A DNA stretch of 64,000 nt from Coprinus comatus. Lineage: Eukaryota; Basidiomycota; Agaricomycetes; Agaricales; Agaricaceae. Positions 34,316 to 47,834 of the stretch are shown here, piece by piece. Every line of letters begins with the position of its first letter. Position 1 is the stretch's first letter. The position numbers and the translations under genes were made by a program. The stretch covers positions 620,001 through 684,000 of the forward strand of contig JAWPGT010000010.1 of assembly GCA_034638255.1 (NCBI GenBank), read 5' to 3'. The notes beneath the pieces are model-generated. The model was not told where the DNA came from and did not search any database. It saw only the letters and a program-made list of their open reading frames with translations.

Positions 34316-37300
34316 ATGGCCTGTCACGTGCGAGACGCGACGCGGATCGAAATCAAACAAGGGTTGAGCTCGTTGCAGCCGCCTGGCTCAAGAATTTCCC
34401 TGACCTCAAGACACTCCATGCCGCCTGCTCAAGACGAACGCGAAAGGCAACGACTAGAATACCGCAGACAAATAGATACTGCACTCGATGAGGAAGAAGA
34501 TCCATTAGCTGTCTACCATCAGTTTGTACAATGGACAATCAAGAACTATGAAGAGAATGACCCAAGTTCTGGTCTTTTGGATTTGTTAGAAGAGGTTACA
34601 AGAAAGTATCGAGAAGATTCGCTGTACAAGGCGGACCTACGTTACCTCAAGCTATGGACCCTCTATGCTACACATGTTGAAAGACATAGCGCTCTCTCCA
34701 TCTTTAAATATCTCATGACAAATGAGATCGGAATCTCTTACTCGTTGTTGTACGAAGAATATGCAAATGCGTTAGAACAAGCTGGGAGGTTAGTCATTTG
34801 GTTGTTAGGAAGGTTCAGCTTTTAAAAATGAAACAGAAAGCAAGATGCCGACACCATCTATCGTCGGGGAATCAAGAAGCAAGTCAGGCCTTTGGAACGA
34901 CTAAAAACGAAGTACAAAGAGTTCCAAGCCCGTGTCGGATCTACCTCATCTGCGCCCCCACTAAACTCCAAACCATCCAAATCTTCGTCTGCAACTCAAA
35001 GGGCCCCTTCCAAGACAGGTTCCTCGACCACAACATCTAGTTCTACAAAAACCAGTTCTTCAACCGCAGCGGCATCCAGCTCTACCAAAACATCTTCATC
35101 TTCCACTACTACCAATCTTATCACTACTACTTCCACTGCTGCTTCTCGCTATGCTGTAATGATCACACCGCAGCCTCCAGGGAAGAGACCCGAAAAGTTG
35201 CGGTTCAACTTCCCTCTTCTATTCTCGGATGGTATGGAATACAGTATACAAGAAGCACGAGCACGCTCTATGGGTCTTCTAGGCAAGAAGTGGGGCCCAC
35301 CATCTGCCTCAGAAATGAGAACTTCAACGGCCCAAGTCGACTTCAATGACGACGGTCTTAAATCAACCAAAAATACTTGCGGATGTGTTTGGGATGTATA
35401 ATTCACCTGATAAAACGAATATCTTCCCAGGAAGCAAACATGCACCAGTGAAGAAACTTGAACCTGTTACGCCAATAGTACCCCCACGCTTGACTTTTGC
35501 TCGTGAAAACGAGAATGCTGGCCAGAATCTCAAAACACCTGTAGCTAGTGCGTTTTTTTTTTATTACTTTCTTTCAACAGATCAGCTGCTAAGTTATTCT
35601 ATTAGCATTCCGGCCATTTGTTGATGAGAATGCTCAACCCAGTCGTGCTACTCCTGCGGCCAAGGTGAGATAATTATGATGGAGCCCACAACCCGTAAAT
35701 AACATAGTTTCAGTTCCAGCCTTTTGTTGATCCTGACGCTCGCAAGACCCCAATCGTTACCCCCCGCCTGGCTCTTGCTGCTAAGGATGCATTTACTCCT
35801 AGACCAGCACTAGGCCTCAAACCTGTTCTAGAGGAGAAGTCACCCGAAGCAGTTTTCTCCAAAGTCTTTGCACCTGCCAAGCCTGTGGTGCATCAAGATT
35901 TTTTCGCAGAAGAAGCTGCGGAAAAAACAAGTCCTAAACCTCAGTATGACGACGCCAAGGACAATCATGATCCTCGAGCATTCAAACCATTCGTGGACGA
36001 AAGTGCGAAGACGCCATTCAAGGTCTTTAGTCGACCAACAGAAAATGACAGTGCACAGAATGTCTTTAATCCAAAGACACCAAAGGCTGTATTTACTCCA
36101 TTTACCGACAAGACACCAGCTTTCACACCATTCAGAGACGATGAAAATGCTCCAGCGCCCTTGACTGATAAGACTCCGGTTCTGTCAGTGAAGCGACAGC
36201 CCTCATTTGCCCCATCAACTTTCAAGCCACAACCGCGAGAGGAACAATATGAAACATATGAAGAGGAACAAGTGGGGTCAGAACACCTTCCTGAGCAAGA
36301 GGAATATGAAGAGGAAGAGGAAGTAGTACAATATGAAACGCCTCTGGAGAACGAGGAAATCGATCAGGGATATGATGAACAGAACTACTACCGAGCACCT
36401 CCTTTGGGTGGCCGGTTTGGTCAGTTCAATGTGATGACACCGATTGTTGAGCGGACTTGTGAGTTTACGATGAGCACTCGTGGTGGGATCACACCAAAAG
36501 ATAATTATTACGAAACTGCTGAAGATGGGGGTTCTCCCCGTAGTAGTCATGTTTTCAGTCCTCCCCGGCTTGGCGAACGTGAAGCTCTTCATGTTGCTGA
36601 ACAGTTAGCTGCGGAGTTGAGGGAAGAGGAAGAGAGCGACGCCGAAGACTTCCAAAGCCCACAGCGAGAAGACCGTTCACCAGCCATAGCAGTTGTGGAG
36701 GAAAGGACTGCGTCTCTTAGCCTAGGGGAGAAGCTAGCCCTCAGCCAGAGCTTCCGGCCCTCAAATCCTTGTAATCCCTTCGATACCCCTGTCATGAACT
36801 CCCTACTCTCTCGTATACCTTTTGATGCACAATTCTTTGACCTGCGCGATCAAACATCCCAGCAACTCGATCAACTACAAAAGTTCGTCAAACGATCTCG
36901 GAAATCCGATTTCTCAACGTACAGTCTTAATCTACATGGCCATCGATTTGTGGTTTCAGACAAACTGGGTGAAGGTGGTTTTGGCACTGTGTTCAAAGCT
37001 CGAGATCTAGGCAAAGGTTCAGCAACAGATGATGATGATGAAGATTCCGATCTTGATGACGGTGATGATGATGACGAAAACACTTCGTTCGTTGCCATCA
37101 AGGTTGTCAAACCCAGAAATACCTGGGAATACCATGTCCTCCGCAGATTACATACCGCCCTTCCTTCTTCACTACGACATTCGCTTGTCATTCCATATGG
37201 CTTGTATGCATTTGCAGACGAGAGTTTCCTTATTCTCGATCTATGTGCTCAAGGCATGCTGTTGAATATCGTCAACAACGCTATCCCTGCAGGTGTTTCA

Positions 37301-37966
37301 CAGCAAGGAGCTTGCCTCGATGAGCTCCTCGTGATGTTCTTTTCTATTGAACTCCTTCGGCTAGTCGAAGGCATGCATACAGCAGGATTTATTCACGGTG
37401 ATCTCAAAATCGACAATTGCCTTCTCAGGCTTGAAGAGATCCCAGGAGGTGTTTCCAACTGGTCGAGCGATTACCAGCCATCAGGCGAAGGCGGGTGGTC
37501 ATGTAAAGGTCTCAAAGTCATTGATTTCGGTCGTACAATTGACACACGGATGTTCCCTTCTGGTCAACAATTTATAGCAGATTGGACTACTGATGAAAGA
37601 GACTGCTTCGAAATGCGCGAACAACAACCATGGACGTACCAGACCGATTACTTCGGTTTGGCTGGGATTATCTACTGTATGCTATTCGGGAAATACATCC
37701 AAGCTAGTTCGATAGCTGATGTTGACAACCTGCACAAGATTAGCACACCGATGAAACGGTATTGGCAAATCGATATTTGGAATCGGTTGTTTGATGTTTT
37801 GCTCAATCCCTGCCATGTGAAAGCTAATGGCGCTCTACCGGTTTGCGACGAACTGGCAATTATTAGGAAGGATATGGAAACTTGGTTACAAGCTAATTGC
37901 AATCGGTCGAGTAATACTTTAAAGGGATTGTTGAAGAAGGTTGAGAAGGCGGTTTATGCGACATAG
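34316..37966 (+). CDS. BUB1: Mitotic spindle-checkpoint Ser/Thr kinase BUB1
   Basis: Exon 1 encodes the Mad3/BUB1 homology region I (DPLAVYHQFVQWTIKNY, YKADLRYLKLWTLYATHVER, IGISYSLLYEEYANALEQAG). The next exon completes it (YRRGIKKQVRPLERLKTKY), followed by a Ser/Thr-rich linker and the conserved RFNFPLLFSDGMEYSIQEAR, MGLLGKKWGPP block. The C-terminal kinase has GEGGFGTVF, VAIKVV, HGDLKIDN, VIDFGRTID and WTYQTDYFGLAGIIYCML. HGDLK in place of HRDLK is usual for BUB1. An acidic insert (about 37030-37080) separates the glycine loop from the Lys strand. One break is visible: NDDGLKSTK and ILADVFGMYNSP lie in different frames around A5 at 35369-35373, and one A fewer restores the frame. BUB1 phosphorylates histone H2A and recruits checkpoint proteins to kinetochores. 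Confidence 0.88.
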
Positions 37967-38324
37967 GGTTATGCATTGATATACATTAAATTTTGATCTT
38001 TCTTCCTTCCCAGTACTTGCCAGATAGCACTTGGGTCCTAATTTGCCTTTCGTGTATTATTATAGAAGCCATATCTATAGTATCCAGTTTTCTATTCGCA
38101 TTCATGTAATCAGGATTCAACAACCCGTTCAAGAATATATTTGAGCTTTCTTTGACATACTTATGGAGTCGATTCTTTAGCTTGTTCGTGAGAACTTGAG
38201 CTTGAGGGTAAGCCCATCGCCATGAGGTAGACGCCCAACTTAGCAAATTGAAATCCAACAAGGTATGGGTGGGGACTCTGAGCTTCCTTCAACAGGTTCT
38301 GATTATACAGAACGTTCAGGATAT

Positions 38325-40079
38325 AATGGAAACAGACTTAGCTTCCAACTGCGAAGTGGACTGCGAATCAGAGAGCTCTGGCACAATGGTGCTTCCGATA
38401 TCCTGGTTGAATACCCAGGAATCCAATGCTAGTTTTGACAACGAAGGAGAACGGCTACATTCACCGGCCTCATTGAATGATTTTCCAGTCGAACTATTAT
38501 CTGAAATATTCATCCATTGTCTACCCCTCCCGGACCAGAACTCTCCAGTAAGAATGCACCATTCCTTCTGACACGGGTTTGTCGTAGGTGGTACATGGTC
38601 GTTACCGGTATACCTTTGATGTGGAATCGAATTTTCCTCGATCCGGGCCAGCCAATGCACCCCCTCTCTGACGACGGGAAGCTATTGGGAACAGAATATT
38701 TGGGACTTTGCGCTAATCGATCTCGTAATGCTTCTGTTGAAGTATATACACGAGTCGAGTTTCTATCGCACCGAAAATCATTCGATATTCTGCAGCTTCT
38801 TGCTCACAGGATCACTTTGCTCCAAATATTCTACCCTCCTCAGCCCGTAGCCCCAAATACAGAAATCTGCCAGTGGCATATACACCTCCCCGCACCCGGA
38901 TCCGGTTTACAGCTCTGCACTCCCAATCTACAAACTCTGGAAATCACCGCCAGATGTACCGTGAATACAATATCAAATGATGACATGTTCTTTCTTCGTC
39001 AGCTTCTCCTATCTTCCAACAAACTGAAAACCTATGCCCTAGGTTCGAGATTCTTTCCCAGTCAAATGCGGAGTCCATTAATAACCGAAAATATGTCGAA
39101 CTTGACGTTTCTTTCGCTTATGGAGCCTGTACCACAACGCCTTTTGCTTTTCGTTCTTCAAACTCTACCTGCTCTGGTGAAACTGGCGCTTCTCAGAATC
39201 GTGGTCGATCCAAACAACGAAATCCAAAGTTCGGACTATCTTGACGATCCGACACTCAAGTCTATTTTGTCCGAGGACAAGATAATTCGTCCTATTACAC
39301 ACACAAATCTACAAAACCTCGCGCTTAAACACCGTAAAGCTCCATTATCTTTGTTCTTCGAACTAGTAACTCTCCCAAACCTTGTGAACCTCGTTCTTGA
39401 ATATCCATCCTCTAATGAGACAACTTGGCCCCATGCTTTGTTTATGAACTTCTTGAGAAGATCAGATTGCCGGCTTCAAAGTTTGCAGATTGTGGAGGAG
39501 CCGATATTACCGAAGGAGCTTATAGAGATTTTAGGTTCGCCGAGTGTTGGGACTTTGGAATGTATTATATTCCAAAGGTTGAAATGGGACGGGATCCTGG
39601 TTAATGATGAAGTTCTACAATTTATGACGCTTCCGGTGATGGTGTCGGACATGGATGAAACGAAAAGGGTGGTCCTTCCTTGCCCTAATCTGGAACTTTT
39701 AGCATTTTTTGTATCCATTAATTCGTTCTCAACAAACCATCTCGTGACGATGCTGGAGTCTCGGTTGGCAATGCAGCCTCCTGATTTGTATTCAAGTCAT
39801 GGTGAAATCAATCACGAACGACTGTTAACTACTACGAATTTGGGTTATAAAAGTATCAAAAAGTTCGAAATGGATTGGAGTCTTGAGATAGAAACCAAGT
39901 TGGCTGGATTGCATAGACGTGGACTCGTAACGAAACTCTATCCCAAAGACGAATATAAATCGATGAAGATAACGAGGGAACAGCAAGATTTACTCAACTT
40001 ATATGAGAAAAGGGGGATGTCGCAGGATACTTATAACTATCTTCATGGGAAATGGAGTGAACCGAATGAGATTCTTTGA
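38325..40079 (+). CDS. F-box protein (agaricomycete type) with frame break in the F-box
   Basis: From ATG 38325 the frame gives an acidic leader and the first half of an F-box (DFPVELLSEIFIHCLPLPDQ). The second half (KNAPFLLTRVCRRWYMVVTG, then IPLMWNRIF) continues in another frame that stays open to 40079. It encodes about 500 residues of Leu-rich sequence (LQTLEITARC, LTFLSLMEP, LQNLALKH, LVNLVLEY, LQSLQIVEEP). The break is at about 38545-38550. GTAAGA at 38548 could be read as a donor, but splicing there removes the conserved RVCRRW and does not restore the frame. One inserted base would. The order F-box then degenerate LRR is typical of SCF adaptors in mushrooms. It is either a pseudogene or a sequence error. 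Confidence 0.68.
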
Positions 40080-41696
40080 CGGTATGTTATAATGTGGTAT
40101 GTACTTCAAGGAGTACGTCATTGACTATATTTACAATACAGCCTTGTTACCACGAGGTACAGTATGCCTGACGTATGTATGATATATGTGTGTAATTTTT
40201 TGTGTCTGCGCTTTCTTTCCTTGATACAGCTTTAACATAGAATAATTGAACTATACAAACTTGGACTAGAAACATAAATGATTCTCGAATTCATATGAGA
40301 AACGTACGAGATGTTGGGGGATACCTATGATCTCATGGAAAGTTACACATTAAGTATGTATATGGAGAGAAACACTAATAGATTCTGCGACAGGTGACCT
40401 CCATAGTCAACATTCGCTCTCAAAGTTGAAAGGGATGATTGGTGTGATAATTTGAAGGCATGACTTTCAATGCCATTTATGTCTGTCATAGATTATAATT
40501 AATTGGTGCAATCAAAATTTTTATTACAATTATATGTGCCGCAACCAGGCCGCAACAGAGATTAAATATGCCGGGGGCTCATCGCGGTCATGGAAAATGG
40601 TTCTAGCTTGTATTATATCGCTGCATATAAATCTCCGGGTTAACTCCACGTCATTCTCACTGGCTAGCCCCAATATCTGGAAACTCTCCACTGTTCAAGG
40701 TGCTGCTTGTCCACAATATTTATTGTTCTGAGGAACTACTTGCCTCACAATCCTGAATAATTTTTCCCGAGCTTACAGAACATGGATACAATATCAACCA
40801 AGACATAGCCTTCTTCCGGAAGATCATAACAGACTGCAAATATCCGCAGCCTGGACGGTGGAGTCGCTATCGTTCTTGGGATCTGCGCAGCACTTACCTT
40901 TTTCTCATCCTACACTATGTACCTAGAGAAGTGATTGGTACTTATGATCATCATGGAAGAACACACTCAAACTTCCAGGACGGTTCTGCTGGTTAAAACG
41001 TGTTATTCAAGCCCCGAAGTGCGCAATTCGAAAATAGTGGGGGGGGGGGGTTTGATTCTGAGGGCGATGATAGATTGCAGAGAGTACGGTGATATGGTGT
41101 TTTGGGTACGTTGAACTATGATTAAATGGGGATCTCTTGATTAAACTTTAAAAGAGGTGATTCTTGGACCAACTTGGAAACATAGACAGCCCCCTCATGC
41201 CCTCTCCATACATGCACATACACACACACTCGGTTGCAATTACCAACGTAGTTTATGCTATTTATACAGATGTGAAAGTTATTACAACAAAATTGGTGTA
41301 GAGAATCTAAAAATCGTAGGCAAGAATGGGCGTATAACAGAGATGGTTTTGCTGTGTTGGTATGAGGAAGGTATTCGAGGGATATGTCCTCGGAAAGCCA
41401 TCGGAATGTGAATCTCTAGAGACTGTTACCTGTAGCGTGTGACAAAGTATTGAAAATGAGGAAATGTCCGGGGTGATCGGGGTCCTGTCGGTGTTTCTGG
41501 CTGAATGACCGCTGTTGCTTTTCTGCACCTTTCGTCGTCGTCGTCCACAGCGACCAAGCGCTCTTCCCCGCTGTTCGTCAGCAAACTTATTGTATACGAT
41601 ATCTTTTCTCGACCGGCTTCTCTTGTGTTCAGCAGCTACCAGTAGACTGAACTCTTCTTCGTATCTTCGCTCTTTCCTTTCTTTGCTTAATCCTTT
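40080..41696. other. Intergenic, upstream of ataxin-2 homologue; G12 run
   Basis: About 1.6 kb without a supported gene. It contains a homopolymer of twelve G at 41039-41050. The 3' part is pyrimidine-rich with a tcgtcgtcgtc tract near 41533, as expected for the promoter and leader of a housekeeping gene. Confidence 0.45.
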
Positions 41697-44600
41697 ATGG
41701 CCTCTTCAGCTCGACAGAACAAAACTCAGAGGAAAGGTGGCCAAGACAACTCTCGGTATGTTGCTGTAGGCCCTCAACAACCCCGCTCATCGTCTACAGT
41801 CGTCCTGCCTGGTCTGGCCCCCGGGGCTCCCCCACCTTCGCTCCGGCCAGCAGTTCTCCTCGTCCACAGGGCATCCTGCCCCCAGCAATGCACCCACCAG
41901 CACAGTCAAATGGGACACGCACGGACCCTGCTCGCGACCGTGTCCTGCAGTCCCTCGCTGGTCTCACAGTGCGTCCATCACCATCACATAACAACTCATA
42001 TCTAATACTTTCCAAGGGAACTACCGTGACCCTCATCACAAAAACAGGAGTGCGCCACGAAGGCGTTGTGGGATCGACAACTGGCGAAGGTGATACAACA
42101 GGTGTCACCCTCAAAGATGTCAAGGATCTCGCGACCCCCGGTGCCCCGCTCAAAGACTCCGTATTCATAGCTGCTACAAACATTGAGAGTTATACCTCGG
42201 GGCCCGCAGATGCTAAACCCGCCAACGGCGATAGTAAGTTTGAGTGCCGTTTCCTGAGCCTGGGCATGTCGATTTGTCGATTTGACACATTGCGTAGCCT
42301 TTAGAACAGATACCGACATCAGTCAGAAGAAGGCCAATGCTGGCCGTGAACGTGAACTCCAGGCCTGGAAGCCTGACAATGATGCACCACCAATGCCCAC
42401 AGGCGATGATGAGACTTTTGGAACCGTTGGAGGTAACACTTCATGGGATCAATTTGCTGTTAATGAGAAATTATTTGGTGTTACTGGTGGTTTTGTTGAG
42501 GATGAATATACCACCAAAATAGACCGTTCTGGCGTAGACTTCAAGGAACGCGAGCGAAAGGCTCAGCGTATCGCCAACGAGATTCTTGGGGTACGTAGTT
42601 ATATTTATACTACAGTGCCAGTACTAAACACACTATTTTCGTCAGACCACCACGAACAATCCGCATGTACTTGAAGAACGAGGTGTTTCCGTTGATGATA
42701 GTGGTCTTAACGAAGAAGACAAGTAAGCATGTTGAATGAGCGACTATAGCCAACACCTTACCCTTTTCTAGATATGGTGCGGTGGTTAGAGGGCAAAACG
42801 CATATGTTCCACCCGGTGCTCGTAGGAGTGGTGCCGCCGGTGCTTTATCACCTCCATCTACTGTTCTGAGCTTTATTCCTGCTACGAATAATATCAATAG
42901 TGAAAGTACTTCAATTTCTGCCGCTAATTCCAAGGACAAACAGGAGGTCCCCAAAGTTTCTGTAAATGGTCCAGATGGTAATGCACCCCAAGTACCTTTA
43001 GAAAAAGCTCCTTCTCCTGCTCCAGGTGCTCCAAAGGTGTGTATTATTATTCACCATCTCGACACTTGAAAACTGATGATTATTACTTTTACACTAGGAT
43101 GCCCCCGCGGCTTTCCGGGAATTCGTTGCGGGTGAGAGAGAGCGACTTGCGCGAAAGCGTCAAGCTATATTCAAGAATGATATGGACAAACGGATAGCTG
43201 ATCTCAAGAAATTCAGCAAGACTTTCAAGGTAAATCTACGGATAACTGACGCGCAAGCTAAACTTACCTTCATTACAGTTGAACAAACCAATCCCCGACG
43301 ATTTGGTACCAATCCTAGCCAAGGATGAGGAGAAGCAGCGACAGATCACGGAAAAGGCGAAGAAAGACGCAGAGTCCAACCAAGCTCGTACCATTGGCGC
43401 CTCAACGGCTGCAACGGCATCTCGTGGTATTGGTGTAACTGCTCTCAAAGCTGGTATCAAACCCCCAGCCGGCATTCCTAAACCAACTCTATCTCAAACG
43501 CCTTCAGGTAGCCAGAAACCCGGTGGACCCACGACCTCCAAATCAGAGACTGCGGTGAAGAAGATTCCTATGGTGATTCAGTCAATTCCTCCATTCAAGG
43601 GTAGCAAGGCCAAGCAACCCTCACCTCCAACTACTTCCAGCGCAACGGGCTCGGTTAACGGTGCCAATAGTACAACAGTGACCACTGCCGCAAGTCCAAC
43701 CCCTATGTCACCTACCTCTAGCAGTGCAAACAGGTTGAATGTCAATGCTTCATCGTTCAGACCTAATCCAAAGGCAAATGCCTTCGCTCCTGTAACGAAT
43801 TACACCATACTAACGCATTATGTATCTTCCTGATGTTACAATTTTTAGGTTGCTCCCTCTGCAAGTAGTGTCCACAGTATTTCTTCGCCAAAGCCAAAGT
43901 CAGAGACAGTGTCTACTATTGCTACACCAAACCCCTTCTTTGGAGTTCGCCCTATCAAGAAGAGCACTGTTACGCACATCAAGGATGACTTCAACCCTTT
44001 CAAGAATAACAAGCCTATGGAACCGAACTCAATCAGTATGTCTTTTCTTTGTCTATTCGGTCGAGGGACTGATCTCTTTTCAGGTCCCCAGTGGCAATAT
44101 CACGGAAAACGTTACGGTCTAATGTTCCCTCCGATTCTCATCCTCCTCACCATCCTCAACATGGTCCTCCCGTTCCTCCACCTATGCCCCCTCCACCCTA
44201 CGAAGACGATCAAAATGCTCAAGCTGCAGCCCGTGGTGGCTATATTTATGCTTATCCTCCATACGGATACCCTGGCCAAGTTGGTTCATTTCTTTTACAC
44301 TTGTGTTTGATCTGACAACGTTAATCATACAGCCAATGATGCCTGGAATGGCTCCTCCCGGTCCGCCAGGCGCTTATATGCAAGGTCCATTTATCCCACA
44401 CATGCCATATCCTCCTAGCATGCCCCCACCAGGTGAATTAGGATCTTTTGTGTATATGAATTAACTTACATATTTGATCGTCAGCTATGTATTCTCCTGC
44501 TATGGGACAAATGCAACGTGAGTCGCTCCTGGTTGTGGTTTGATTCTTGACTAATATCCTTTGATAGCATACATGGGTCCGCCACCTGGTGCATATCCTC

Positions 44601-44857
44601 CGCCACCTAATGGCAGTGGGCACCGACCTTCTATGCCACCTACACCTATTCCTGCACACGCGCACCCGTATTATCACCATCAAAGTCCACAATGTATGCT
44701 TTTTCATCATTGTCTCATCTATTTCGGTCCATAATTTATGATTTTAGTGCAACACGCCTCTCCTTATCCAATGATGATGGCTCCACCTGGTGGAGTTCCT
44801 CCTCACCCTTATGAAAACGGGCCACCGCCTCCTGTACAGATGGGAGGTCATGCATAA
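41697..44857 (+). CDS. PBP1: Ataxin-2 / Pbp1 homologue (LsmAD, PAM2)
   Basis: Intron-rich. Exon 1 starts MASSARQNKTQRKGGQDN. The joined protein has an N-terminal Lsm-like (SM-ATX) domain (DRVLQSLAGLTV, SYLILSKGTTVTLITKTGVR, HEGVVGSTTG, KDSVFIAATNIESY). Then comes the LsmAD domain (FRTDTDISQKKANAGREREL, WDQFAVNEKLFGVTGGFVED, YTTKIDRSGVDFKERERKAQ, RIANEILG). A Ser/Pro-rich middle holds a PAM2 motif RLNVNASSFRPN, the binding site for the MLLE domain of poly(A)-binding protein. A His/Pro/Tyr/Met-rich tail ends PPPVQMGGHA. All joins I checked keep the frame. Ataxin-2 proteins act on mRNA in the cytosol: poly(A) tail control, stress granules and TORC1 signalling. Confidence 0.9.
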
Positions 44858-46386
44858 GCAGGTGGGCTCCAGGTATTTCAGCGATCTGGGTTGTGGTGGG
44901 GGGGTGGTCAGGGCCTGGGATACCTTCCGAGGGTATGGGTTTCTATCATCACAACTATAACAAGTGGCTCACAGCATTTGGATTGATGATGGATGGATGC
45001 TGATGGATATAAATCGATTGTGTGTTTCATTTGTGGTCTGATGTACGGCAGGGGTGATATTGTGATGTGGAGAGTTGGAGACAATTCATGGGTCTTTTTT
45101 TGGTTGATATCAAGTGTGTTGGAAGTTGTTGTGTCTGTCCGGTTTGTCATTTTGTTGTTGTCAGCTATTCTTTTCATTTTTTTCCTTGTTGTTTGTCGCT
45201 TTTATCGCATCCTGTGTTTATCCTCGAGAGCTGAGAGATCACGTTCCTGTGTGTTGCTTGTTTTGCGTACTTTTGAGGCCTTTTTTCTAAGTTTTTGGCC
45301 TTTGCATTGCATCTATACACCCGTACATTCATATCCATACACATCCATATGCATTATATGCTTCATGCATTTGAAAACTCTAGTACATATGTTACTACCA
45401 TCAACGTTGCAACAATATTTGTCTCTGTATAGACTGAACATGCATTTGGAGAGATGTAGATCCTATGCATTGTTATGAAGTTAATGAAACACTCCAAATA
45501 TAATCGAAGGAACATTGACTTTTTTTTTTTCGTGTGCGTCCTTTCTACTGATGGAATGACGTCATTTTTATTGTCATGATAACGCTAACAATCGGTATAA
45601 TTAATGAATGCACACGACCACTTTTATTCGGTGTTCCTAATATTTCTAATATTGCTCTGTTGCCGTCACCCGTGGTTTTCCTATTGGATGATTTTAAACC
45701 CTTATGACCAGACATCACATCGCACCGAGGGAAACCAAAAAAAAAAGGGATACAGATATAAAAAGTCCATTTTTGTATTATTGTAATCTATCACAGCACA
45801 GGGAAAGGCCGATCGGGTATCAAACACTTAATTTGAGAGTGAAAAAAGTGTGCACCGAATAGAAGATGAAGAATAGAAAACAAACAAGTGACACAAAAGG
45901 AGAGAGAGGGAGAGGGAGAGGGAGAGGAGATGGAAGGGAAGAAAGAAAGAAAGTAAAAAAAGAAGCTGGAAAACGACAATGTTCCAGTAAAGAAGAAAAA
46001 AAAGAGAGAGAAATCCAGTTTTGAGAAGAAGTTTGTCTGTATGTATGTTATGTGTCTTGTATTTATACACAAAAAAAATGGCGTTTAAAAAAGAAGAGCT
46101 AGGTAAGAGGAAAGCGGAAAGGCAACAAGGCAACAAAGGGCACGACATAACATCAATGCAGGTGGTATAAAAGACGTGAAACGTGACGATATAACGAGAT
46201 CATGAATGAATGACGATGAAAGAAAAAAAGGTTTGTTGCTTGCTGCGTATAAAAGGGGGCCTTTTGATGATGGGGAGGTGAGGGAGAGATGAGATTTGTA
46301 ATGATGGGTCTTGGGTTTGTCTCACTGTATGAGTGTCATAGTACACAGTAAGTAATATGTACGTTATTATGATATGCCAAATGTGA
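44858..46386. other. Convergent 3' intergenic region with purine-rich repeat
   Basis: Holds the 3' UTRs of the ataxin-2 and PP2A genes. About 45895-45960 is nearly pure A/G with repeated gggaga units, giving low-complexity open frames on the other strand that I do not accept as genes. Confidence 0.5.
45895..45960. repeat. Purine-rich (GGGAGA)-type low-complexity tract
   Basis: Consecutive gagagggagagggagagg-type units followed by gaaagaaagaaag. Located about 430-490 nt beyond the PP2A stop codon, in its 3' flank. Confidence 0.85.
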
Positions 46387-47692
<1,306 letters not shown>

Positions 47693-47834
47693 TTTGTGGC
47701 TTTAATGATTGCGTCGATTGTGTTCTGGAGAAAGACGAAAATCCCTGCAACTGATCCTCTGGTCCATCGTCACCGTCACACCGTCACACTCCCTATTCCC
47801 CGACGCGCATTATTATCTTTAACTCTCAATCGTG
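47693..47834. promoter_or_regulatory. Bidirectional promoter, PP2A catalytic subunit / CCT5
   Basis: The divergent ATGs at 47692 (-) and 47835 (+) are 142 nt apart. There is no TATA-like element, and the region contains the repeats ccgtcacaccgtcacactcc. Both genes are housekeeping, so co-expression from a shared nucleosome-free region is likely. Confidence 0.6.

Noticed and set aside
38548..38587. 40-nt GTAAGA...GTAG candidate intron in the F-box gene
   Set aside because: Splicing would delete the conserved RVCRRW part of the F-box and does not restore the frame.
45791..46148. Two overlapping minus-strand frames rich in Phe/Leu/Ser
   Set aside because: They are the translation of the purine-rich tract in the PP2A 3' flank, not genes.
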